64,000 bases of DNA from Halorientalis sp. (GTDB lineage: Archaea > Halobacteriota > Halobacteria > Halobacteriales > Haloarculaceae). Below the pieces are notes generated by a model that saw only the letters and a program-made list of their open reading frames with translations, was not told where the DNA came from and made no database searches. How positions within the stretch are numbered: position 1 is the first letter of the stretch; every line of letters begins with the position of its first letter. Position numbers and translations under genes: made by a program. The stretch is from assembly GCF_028275115.1 (NCBI RefSeq), contig NZ_JAQCNH010000055.1:62001-126000 (forward strand), written 5' to 3'. Of this stretch, positions 48,119-55,996 are shown one piece after another.

Positions 48119-48301
48119 GTGTCACTGGCAGCCGGCACCGAAACGGCCCTCAGACGTCGCCGGGGACTCGGCCTCTAGCAGCTCAAATGGGAGGTCAGCG
48201 CGCTCGGCGGTGAGCTCTCGTTCGAGAGTGAAGCGGGAACGACGGTCCGGATTCGGCTGCCCGACCTCGGGGAGCACGGCGCCGAAGCCGAGCAACCGTA
48301 G
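48119..48301 (+). pseudogene. C-terminal remnant of a sensor histidine kinase (ATPase G2 region)
   Basis: GLGL*QLKWEVSALGGELSFESEAGTTVRIRLPDLGEHGAEAEQP* with in-frame TAG where kinases commonly have W. Confidence 0.6.
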
Positions 48302-48442
48302 CGACTCGATTTCGACGTGGGTCCACGCCGAACCCACGTGACACTCGGACTGTAATCGGGCCCGAAGTGCGACCGGATGCTGTCATCCCGCGTGCCAGCG
48401 AGCGGTGCGGAGGTGGCGAGCCCCGGTCGACGGCGACGGTCG

Positions 48443-49243
48443 TCAGAAACCGCCGAGGAGCGCGACGAGAAGCCCGACGTAGATGGCGTTGTAAAAGAGT
48501 GCCAAACCGGACGCTTTCACCCCGTTCCAGAGCAGTCGTCTCTCGGCGTCGTCCTCCGAGGAGTCAGAGAGAACGAACGGCTGGTCGTACACTCGCCGCA
48601 ACAGCTCCGGGACGCGCGTTTCGGGGCGCTTGATAACGTACTGTCGACCGTCTGTGTTGCCGTCGACCTCGGTGGTGTGGACAGCCTCGCCGGCGACGTA
48701 AACCGCTTCGCCGGGGTCGAGACGCCGCACGTACTCCCGGCGGGCCGAATCACGCTCGGAGAACGAATCCTCCAGCAGGAGGTCGGCGCCCGCGGGGTCG
48801 ACGACGACGGCATCGTTCCCACCCTCGACGACGAACGGCACGGTCACCGTGTCGTTCGTCGTCGCCTCCCAGTATTCCCTGGTTCCGTCCTCGTCTGTTT
48901 CACGTCGCTTTTTTTTGACGATGTGTTCGTAGACGAGACTCTCTGTCTCATCGTCGGCTCGCGGTGGTTCGACGGTTTCTTCGAGCGGACGTGCGGTTCC
49001 CGCAACCTCGGTCGGGCCGGGGTCGACCCTGTCAGGGCCGGCCGCCGACGACCCACGGAGTCGGAGCCACGCCCGGATACGACCGGCACCGGCCAACAGG
49101 AGTGCGATTCCGACGAGTCCAAAAAGCGCAAACACGGCGAGGGCTCCGGCTCTCCGTCCAGCGACCGCGGTCACAGCGATGATGACCGCAATCGGAAAGA
49201 CGATGACGCCTGCTGCCTTTCCGATTTGTTCGAGCGAACCCAT
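48443..49243 (-). CDS. Membrane protein with GIDE/MUL1-like domain
   Basis: EVAGTARPLEETVEPPRADDETESLVYEHIVKKKRR...EYWEATTNDTVTVPFVVEGGNDAVVVDPAGADLLLEDSF...RLDPGEAVYVAGEA; TM helices at both ends. Confidence 0.6.
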   Translation of the reverse strand: MGSLEQIGKAAGVIVFPIAVIIAVTAVAGRRAGALAVFALFGLVGIALLLAGAGRIRAWLRLRGSSAAGPDRVDPGPTEVAGTARPLEETVEPPRADDETESLVYEHIVKKKRRETDEDGTREYWEATTNDTVTVPFVVEGGNDAVVVDPAGADLLLEDSFSERDSARREYVRRLDPGEAVYVAGEAVHTTEVDGNTDGRQYVIKRPETRVPELLRRVYDQPFVLSDSSEDDAERRLLWNGVKASGLALFYNAIYVGLLVALLGGF

Positions 49244-49366
49244 ATTGAACCTATATCTGTCGGCACCAAAATAAAGTCCACGCCCGAACGCTCAGCTTTC
49301 ATCGAAGTCCACTACCGTGGCCGCCGGCAACGCCGCAGGGCAGTGAAACTGGGGACCCGTCTTTCG

Positions 49367-50182
49367 TTACAGCGACTGAAAAAGTAGCCGTCTTCGGGGG
49401 GTCACGATGGAGCCGGAACTCCGTTCTTCGTAGGTAGTGGTCCGAGAGAACGCGACGAAGCGTAACTCCCGGTAGTCGTATGCGGTGAGCTGCCGGCCGT
49501 GGACACAACCGGTATCGAGTCCGACTGTACGGTCGGTTGCCAGTGGTTCCGAGAGGACCGTGTGACCGAAGCACACGCGCGGGGACTTCCGGCGCGTCTC
49601 GAACCAGTACGGACGGGTGTACCTGCCGTCCGGCGCCAGCGATCGCATGTTCAACAGCTCGTCGACGGTGTGCTCGGGGAGTGGTTTCCGGTGGTCGATG
49701 CCGAACAGGTCCTCGTCGTGCATTATCAGGCCGAACTCTGCGAGGTCGTTCTCGTATCCGATGACGTCCGAGAGCTCCTTCAGCTCCGCTCGGGGGGCCT
49801 TCATCGGACCGGTCCAGATACTCCGAAGGAACCGCGAGTGGTAGCGATGATACTCGATCCGTTTGCGCCACTCGTGGAAGCGCTCGAACTCGGGGTCCGC
49901 GTAGGCCTCCTGCATCCGGTTTCGCGCCTGCTTGTACGATTTCCGTAACCCGCCGGCGACGACCTCGTGGCCCGTCACTTCGACCGTCAGTGCCGCCGTT
50001 CGCTCGCGGCTCTCGACCAGGTCGGCGCGAACGTTTCCGAGTCGTCGTTCGAGACGCTGTCTGTCCGCCATCTCCTCGCGACGCGACACCAGTGTCTCCC
50101 GGACGCTGTCGAGTGTATCGCTGGAGAGCGTCCCGCTGTCATCGGCTGCGGGCCGTACGTGTTCGTCGAACACCTCGACCAC
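49367..50182 (-). CDS. Probable chimera: partial CHAD domain fused to C-terminal part of a PPP-type phosphoesterase
   Basis: CHAD-like RKSYKQARNRMQEAYADPEFERFHEWRKRIEYHRYHSRFLRSIWTGPM, then FGHTVLSEPLATDRTVGLDTGCVHGRQLTAYDYRE. CHAD-like coding continues in frame upstream (TIHEVRKRCKEARATARLVRP) to about 50430 without an ATG. Confidence 0.55.
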   Translation of the reverse strand: MVEVFDEHVRPAADDSGTLSSDTLDSVRETLVSRREEMADRQRLERRLGNVRADLVESRERTAALTVEVTGHEVVAGGLRKSYKQARNRMQEAYADPEFERFHEWRKRIEYHRYHSRFLRSIWTGPMKAPRAELKELSDVIGYENDLAEFGLIMHDEDLFGIDHRKPLPEHTVDELLNMRSLAPDGRYTRPYWFETRRKSPRVCFGHTVLSEPLATDRTVGLDTGCVHGRQLTAYDYRELRFVAFSRTTTYEERSSGSIVTPRRRLLFQSL

Positions 50183-50472
50183 CGCGTCTGCGTCCCGGAT
50201 GCCCGAGACCCGCCGAGCGGTGTCCCGGTAACGAGCGTTCTCATCGTTGTAGGTAGGGACGACCGGACGGACGAGACGGGCAGTGGCCCGTGCCTCTTTG
50301 CACCGCTTGCGAACCTCGTGGATGGTCTCGTGGGAGTCTATGATCAGGCCGTCAGGACAGTCAGTAAACGAATCGTGGCCGGCGTTTTGCGCACAGGGGT
50401 GGCTCCTGGACTGCGTCTGCTGGTTGGTATGAACTCACGAGCGGGCGCAATAACTCGCGGACACAGTTCAGT

Positions 50473-50796
50473 TCAATACTCGTGAAAGACGCGCTCGCAG
50501 TCTGTGCACTTTATTTTGGCCGAGCGGAACCACGGGTTGAGTTTGACGACCGCACCGTGACAGTCCGGACAGACGCCCATCGAGTTCCCATCGGCGACCC
50601 GCGTCGAGAGGTCGAGCAACAGATCGTTCAGTTCGGCGATTTGCTCCTGTTGTTCTTGAACCGTTTCGCGAAGCTCTTCGACGGAGTCCGTCTCGGTGGC
50701 GGCATCGACGTCGAGAACTGCGTCGCTCTCGCTTTCTGTCGTCTCGGCACTTTGCTCCTCGGTTTCCGACTCGATAGTTTCCTCTTCCTGTCCCAT
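50473..50796 (-). CDS. Acidic protein with C-terminal zinc ribbon, divergent from bop
   Basis: CPDCHGAVVKLNPWFRSAKIKCTDCERVFHEY; acidic coiled-coil N-terminus. Confidence 0.7.
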   Translation of the reverse strand: MGQEEETIESETEEQSAETTESESDAVLDVDAATETDSVEELRETVQEQQEQIAELNDLLLDLSTRVADGNSMGVCPDCHGAVVKLNPWFRSAKIKCTDCERVFHEY

Positions 50797-51004
50797 ATCA
50801 CACTATATGAGACTCTGCTGATTCAATCTATTGGTACCGTGAACGCGTTCGAGGCGTTTTGACCGTCGCACTGGCTTCGGGAGTGAGTCGACGTTGAACC
50901 AGCCTCGCAGGCGACACCACCCCAGCAGGCTCGTCTGCCCAAGCTACTGTCACGACCGCTCGTGGCACCGAATCCCCCTGGGTACCCCACACTCAACGGT
51001 GCAT

Positions 51005-51019
51005 GCCACACTAGTTTGG
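51005..51019 (+). promoter_or_regulatory. Putative bop upstream activating sequence (Bat-type UAS)
   Basis: GCCACACTAGTTTGG, close to the Halobacterium bop UAS pattern ACCcnactagTTnGG as I recall it; AT-rich TATA-like tract follows at about 51026-51035. Confidence 0.5.
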
Positions 51020-51061
51020 GTGCCTGATTATATGTAATCGGCACATACCGTAGTATGTAAT

Positions 51062-51826
51062 ATGGTACAATCACTGCTGCAGGTATCGAGCCTCGGCGTC
51101 GAGGGAGAGGGCATCTGGCTGGCCCTCGGAACGGTTGGAATGTTGTTGGGTATGGTCTACTTCATGGCCAAAGGCTGGGACGTTCAGGACCCCGAACAGG
51201 AGGAGTTTTTCGTCATCACGATCCTCATCGCAGGTATCGCAGCTGCGTCGTACCTGTCGATGTTCTTCGGGTTCGGCCTGACAGAAGTCGAACTGGTGAA
51301 CGGACAGGTGTTGGATATCTACTGGGCCAGGTACGCAGACTGGCTGTTCACAACGCCGTTACTGTTGCTTGACATCGGTCTCCTCGCAGGAGCGAGCAAC
51401 CGTGACATGGCAACGCTGGTCGGCATCGACGCGTTCATGATCGTCACGGGGCTGGCTGCGGCGCTGATGAAGATTCCCGTCGCACGCTACGCCTTCTGGA
51501 CCATCAGCACCATCGCGATGCTGTTCGTGCTGTACTACTTGGTCGTCGTGGTCGGTGAGGCGGCGTCGGATGCCGGCGCGGACACGCAATCGACGTTCAG
51601 TACGCTCCGGAACATCATCCTGGTTTCGTGGGCAATCTACCCCGTCGCGTGGCTCGTCGGCACCGAAGGGTTCGGCCTCGTCGGTCTGTTCGGCGAAACG
51701 CTCATCTTCATGGTGCTCGACCTGTTCGCCAAGATCGGGTTCGGCTTCATTCTGCTTCGGAGCCGCGCCATCATGGGCGGCGACTCCGCGCCGACGCCAT
51801 CGGCTGAAGAAGCAACCGCCGACTAA
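51062..51826 (+). CDS. bop: Bacteriorhodopsin-type light-driven proton pump
   Basis: DIYWARYADWLFTTPLLLLDIGLLAG (D85/T89/D96 equivalents), GTEG and GETL (E194/E204), FMVLDLFAKIGFG (D212/K216). Confidence 0.95.
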   Translation: MVQSLLQVSSLGVEGEGIWLALGTVGMLLGMVYFMAKGWDVQDPEQEEFFVITILIAGIAAASYLSMFFGFGLTEVELVNGQVLDIYWARYADWLFTTPLLLLDIGLLAGASNRDMATLVGIDAFMIVTGLAAALMKIPVARYAFWTISTIAMLFVLYYLVVVVGEAASDAGADTQSTFSTLRNIILVSWAIYPVAWLVGTEGFGLVGLFGETLIFMVLDLFAKIGFGFILLRSRAIMGGDSAPTPSAEEATAD

Positions 51827-51884
51827 TCACATAGAACGACGTGTTTTTTATTGCTGTCGCGGCCCCCCCAGAGAGTGTACTATC

Positions 51885-52112
51885 ATGAGTGAGGCAGGCG
51901 ATGTCCCGAAGTCACTGAACTACCAATCGCTCGGCGGACTCGTCGTCTCCGCAGCCGTGGCTGTCTTCGGTCTGTTCGCGCTACCGCTGATTCAGTCGTT
52001 CGGGCTGGAGTTCAGACCCGCATTCTGGATCGTACTCGCCATCGAAGGTGTTGGCCTCACCGGCGTTATCCTGTCAGTGCTCACGCTTCACCGGGAGCGG
52101 ACACTGGAGTAA
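51885..52112 (+). CDS. Small two-TM membrane protein immediately downstream of bop
   Basis: 75 aa: MSEAGDVPKSLNYQSLGGLVVSAAVAVFGLFALPLIQSFGLEFRPAFWIVLAIEGVGLTGVILSVLTLHRERTLE. Confidence 0.75.
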   Translation: MSEAGDVPKSLNYQSLGGLVVSAAVAVFGLFALPLIQSFGLEFRPAFWIVLAIEGVGLTGVILSVLTLHRERTLE

Positions 52113-52145
52113 TTGTAGCCCCCCTTCGGCGGGGCGTTCTCGACA

Positions 52146-54242
52146 CTACTCGGACCGATCCAGCGACTCGTGGCGGCGGCGAGCCGCCGGTGTGAGTGAC
52201 GGTTCGACCTGCTTGAGAGCCCGTCCGAAGTGGTCCGGGGTAACCTGAATCTCGGCACGGTCCACCGAGCCTCTCGGCGACGCCTCCACCGCTTCTTCCA
52301 CTGCCAACAGTCCCGCCTCCCGGACGACTGCAGCGATGTCGCTCCCGGTGTAGCCGTCGGTCCGCTCGGCTAGCTCTCGCCTGTGGGCGTCGTCGAGCGC
52401 GTGTGAGGCGGTGTGGACACGGAATATCTCCTCTCGGGCTTGTCGGTCTGGCATTCCGATACTGACAGTTCGGTCGAACCGCCCCGGTCGAAGCAAGGCG
52501 TCATCGAGCAGGTCGGGACGATTGGTAGCCCCGATCACAATAACCCCGTCCTTTCCTTTGACGCCGTCGAGTTCGGTAAGTAGCTGCGAAACGACGCGTT
52601 CGGCCGCCTGCGACGTCTCGTCTGACGACCGCGTCGTCCCGATGGCGTCTATTTCGTCGAAGAACATGACAGTCGGCGCGTTCGCACGCGCTCGGTCGAA
52701 CAGCTGCCGAACAGCACGTTCGCTTTCACCGACGTACCGGTCCATAATCTCCGGCCCGTCGACCGGAATGAAGTTGGCGTCACTCGTCGAGGCGACGGCA
52801 CGGGCGAGCAGCGTCTTTCCGGTTCCTGGCGGCCCGTACAGTAACAGCCCGGTCGGAGCGTCGATATCGACCGCCTCGAATAGCTCCGGCCTGGTGAGTG
52901 GCCACTCGACAGTCCGGCGGAGCGCCCGTTTGGCCTCGCCTAACCCACCGATATCGTCGAAGGACACGTCTGGAATCTGGTGTGACACGCCGCCCATTCC
53001 AGCCGGTTCAGTGGACTCCAGAGCCGCGTGCAGATCTGCCCGCGTCACCGTGACGGGCCCGGAGCCGTTCATGCCCGTCGCGGCATGCTCCACTGCAGTC
53101 AGCCACAGTGTAACGAGGTCCGCCGCGACGTAGCCAAACGCGCGTTGCCCGAGCGTCGAGAAGTCGACCGTGTCGTCCACATCAGTTCCCACCGCGAGGG
53201 TCGTGAGTATCTCAGCCCTGTCGGCTTGGGTGGGCTCCGGAACGGAGATACTCTTGGAGAGACGGTCACCACCGGTCAGGTCGACCGGTAGCGTGGACTC
53301 GTCTGTGACTTCGGCGACGATTGTCACGCTGGTTGCCGAGCGGAGCTGATCGACCCAGTCACGCAGGGCTGCGGCGATCGCCTCGTCGGTTTCCGAGATA
53401 ACGGTGTCCAGTTTGTCGAGGTGGACGATGCCCTGCCCACTTTCCTGTGCAGTGGTGCCCGCCGAGCGGAGCGCGTCGGCGACACTGTCGACGCCGCCGT
53501 CGATGAGCTTCTGTGGCCCGACCCGCGAGATGCTCGTATTCGTCTGCCAGGCCGCGTGACGGAGCAGATGTGTCTTCCCGACGCCGTGTGTTCCGGAGAG
53601 AACGATCCCTGCGCGACGGTCAGGCACGTCCCCACTCTTCGATTGGTAGCTCACCAGGGCCTCCATGGTCGTGCGGAGCGAATCGATGGTCGACGTGTAT
53701 CCGCCGACCGCCGTCGAGGGGAGTGGGGTTTCCGTATCGGCGCCCTGCAGCGGAGCCGGCCCGTCCTCGATGACGACATCTGTGCTCTCGCGCATAACCA
53801 CCGGCCCGGACGGGTTCGTCGAGACGATTCGGAGAGGGACGTCGAGTGCCCCATCGAACAGTGAGATTGATACTGTGTTGCCGATAGATATCGGACGACC
53901 GAGCAGTGAGTCCCGAACCAACTGCTCGCCACTACGGATAGCCAGTCGCGGCACCGGGGCGACCGTCACCGCGGTGGCTGTCGCTGTGTCGGCGGCAGTG
54001 ACCGCCACCGACTCGCCACCGGACAGGCCAAGCTGGTTTGCCGTGTCGGGCGAGACCACTATTTGCCCCGTCTGGACGGACTCGTCTCCCCGTACGACTG
54101 CGACGGTGCCGTCGTTGACGCCACGATTGAGCGCGATAGTGTCACCGTCGCTGACCGCGAGTTTGGACTGCACCGCCGTGGGAATACGTGCTGCTGTGAC
54201 GGTGTCGCTGATGCTGACTGATAGCGTGACCGACTGCGTCAT
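52146..54242 (-). CDS. Cdc48/VAT-like tandem AAA ATPase with degenerate first module
   Basis: N-terminal double-psi-barrel-like region; D1 SGTHGVGKTHLL with HLDKLD Walker B; D2 GPPGTGKTLLARAVA, MFFDEIDAIG, GATNRPDLLDDALLRPGRFDR. Confidence 0.85.
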   Translation of the reverse strand: MTQSVTLSVSISDTVTAARIPTAVQSKLAVSDGDTIALNRGVNDGTVAVVRGDESVQTGQIVVSPDTANQLGLSGGESVAVTAADTATATAVTVAPVPRLAIRSGEQLVRDSLLGRPISIGNTVSISLFDGALDVPLRIVSTNPSGPVVMRESTDVVIEDGPAPLQGADTETPLPSTAVGGYTSTIDSLRTTMEALVSYQSKSGDVPDRRAGIVLSGTHGVGKTHLLRHAAWQTNTSISRVGPQKLIDGGVDSVADALRSAGTTAQESGQGIVHLDKLDTVISETDEAIAAALRDWVDQLRSATSVTIVAEVTDESTLPVDLTGGDRLSKSISVPEPTQADRAEILTTLAVGTDVDDTVDFSTLGQRAFGYVAADLVTLWLTAVEHAATGMNGSGPVTVTRADLHAALESTEPAGMGGVSHQIPDVSFDDIGGLGEAKRALRRTVEWPLTRPELFEAVDIDAPTGLLLYGPPGTGKTLLARAVASTSDANFIPVDGPEIMDRYVGESERAVRQLFDRARANAPTVMFFDEIDAIGTTRSSDETSQAAERVVSQLLTELDGVKGKDGVIVIGATNRPDLLDDALLRPGRFDRTVSIGMPDRQAREEIFRVHTASHALDDAHRRELAERTDGYTGSDIAAVVREAGLLAVEEAVEASPRGSVDRAEIQVTPDHFGRALKQVEPSLTPAARRRHESLDRSE

Positions 54243-54442
54243 GACTTGTTGGCAAGCGCGTCCGGCAACGCACGACCGTAGAGCAGGTATCGGCACACGA
54301 GGAACGCACCGACGGCCAACGGAGCGGCAAGAATGCTCACGAAGATGACTACACCGAGGGTATAGCCGATAATATTGGCCAGTATCACGACGGTGACCGC
54401 GACCGCCATCGGGGCTCGATCTTCTGGATTGAATCCACTCAT
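54239..54442 (-). CDS. Small membrane protein, translationally coupled to the AAA ATPase
   Basis: 67 aa with long hydrophobic region; stop overlaps AAA start (ATGA). Confidence 0.7.
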   Translation of the reverse strand: MSGFNPEDRAPMAVAVTVVILANIIGYTLGVVIFVSILAAPLAVGAFLVCRYLLYGRALPDALANKS

Positions 54443-54503
54443 AGAATTTCTGCCGTATTCCGGTCTCTAGACCTCTATCGTCTTAGCCATTCCTCTGTTT
54501 GCT

Positions 54504-54680
54504 CTACCGTCTCGCCGCGGCTCGACCCGCATACTGTCCAAGAAACCCGATCATAACGGCGATGCCCGAGAGTATGACGAACTGTATTGGATTACCGTTT
54601 ACGCCAGCAAACACACCGAACAGCACAAAAATTGCACCGATAAACAGGTGCGCTCCAAATATGATTCTCGCTGTGTCCAT
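54504..54680 (-). CDS. Small membrane protein (58 aa), missing from the supplied ORF track
   Basis: MDTARIIFGAHLFIGAIFVLFGVFAGVNGNPIQFVILSGIAVMIGFLGQYAGRAAARR; same strand as the AAA operon. Confidence 0.6.
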   Translation of the reverse strand: MDTARIIFGAHLFIGAIFVLFGVFAGVNGNPIQFVILSGIAVMIGFLGQYAGRAAARR

Positions 54681-55217
54681 TAGTATGTGTAGTATGCACG
54701 TCAGACACTATAATCACTCCCATACCGAACGCCGGTGAGTGAGGGCTACTGACCTGGATTGCTCACCCGGCTGAACCACTGCACAGCGGCATCACAGTTA
54801 TGCTCCTCGAGTATACATCTTCATCGGCCACGGTTCGGCGCAGTTACGCCCCGGCGGCCAGGTGGCCGTTGCTGGAGTCGACGCACCGTGACAGACGAGC
54901 CGACAGTCCCGGGTGGTGGACCCACAAGCTACGCTGGACCGGAGCTCACGTTCCGTCGGCCCGGACGGTGTACTGCTGTTGCTCTACGCGCACTCGCCGG
55001 CACGGGGTTTCACCTCTCGTCGCGGTGTGGCACATCCTCTGTCTGCGTGCTCACCGACTGGGTGTAGTTCGTTTCGACCGGACGCTCTGTCGGTCGTTCG
55101 CGTTCTGAGGGACTGGACGTTGGCTTCCGGTGGACAGTCGAAACGGTAGCGGATTCGACGGACGACAGACGACGGACACACCGTCGTCTGGTCGTTGTGG
55201 AGTGTCCGAAGCGAAGG

Positions 55218-55291
55218 TGGGCCAAACCGGATTTGAACCGGTGACCTCCCGGTTATCAGCCGAGCGCTCAACCTGACTGAGCTATTGGCCC
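55218..55291 (-). tRNA. tRNA-Ile (GAU)
   Basis: Minus strand GGGCCAATAGCTCAGTCAGGTTGAGCGCTCGGCTGATAACCGGGAGGTCACCGGTTCAAATCCGGTTTGGCCCA folds as cloverleaf with anticodon GAT and T-loop GGTTCAAATCC. Confidence 0.95.
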
Positions 55292-55371
55292 AGGTGAGCG
55301 CGAATGTACGTTCCGTCCTGCCTCTGTTAAGCGTTTCTCTTCACCGGGAGAGTAGCGGGGGGTCACGCCCG

Positions 55372-55884
55372 TTAGTTCGAGTCGTCGTCCACGTCGTAGG
55401 ACTCGCTATCCACCTCGTAGGTGTCCCGGGAGCCTTGGCCGGGTTGGCTCTGGCCCTGTCCCTCTCCGCCTGGGAAGCCGCCGACGTACACGTTACCAGT
55501 GGCGAAACCCCTGGTCTTGGCGTCGACGTATGGCGTGACCACCCATCGTTTTGTCGCCAGACGCACGGGGTACCGGGTGAACGGCACGACCAGCACTAAC
55601 CCCACAAGGTCGGTGACGACCCCAGGCGTCAGCAGCATTGCACCCGAGATCAGCAGCAACCCGCCGTCGATGAGTTCGTCGGTCGGCGGTTCGCCCTGTG
55701 CGAGTTTTCCCTGTATCCTCTGGAGGGTGTGACGACCCTCGGCGCGGACCAAGAGCATCCCGATCAGCGCGGTGAGAACGACCAGCGCTACGGTGTAGAG
55801 GGGGCCGATCCAGCCCGCGATCGCTACCAGCAACACGATGTCCAGTAGCGGGATGAGCAGGAGGAGCCCGATGATACGGAGCAT
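55372..55884 (-). CDS. FxsA-family membrane protein
   Basis: PLLDIVLLVAIAGWIGPLYTVALVVLTALIGMLLVRAEG...LLLISGAMLLTPGVVTDLVGLVLVVPFTR. Confidence 0.88.
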   Translation of the reverse strand: MLRIIGLLLLIPLLDIVLLVAIAGWIGPLYTVALVVLTALIGMLLVRAEGRHTLQRIQGKLAQGEPPTDELIDGGLLLISGAMLLTPGVVTDLVGLVLVVPFTRYPVRLATKRWVVTPYVDAKTRGFATGNVYVGGFPGGEGQGQSQPGQGSRDTYEVDSESYDVDDDSN

Positions 55885-55996
55885 GTCGGTCAGTAGCGGA
55901 CCGGCACTCAAAATAGAACCGCTTCCGGCCGGATTTCCGGTTTCGGACCTGGACCCGGGGCGCAGGATACTTGTTCGGGGACCGCTACCGGGTGAT

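Noticed and set aside
54740-55200. Overlapping Arg/Ser/Cys-rich ORFs upstream of the tRNA
   Set aside because: Composition unlike haloarchaeal proteins (high Cys and Arg); likely noncoding.
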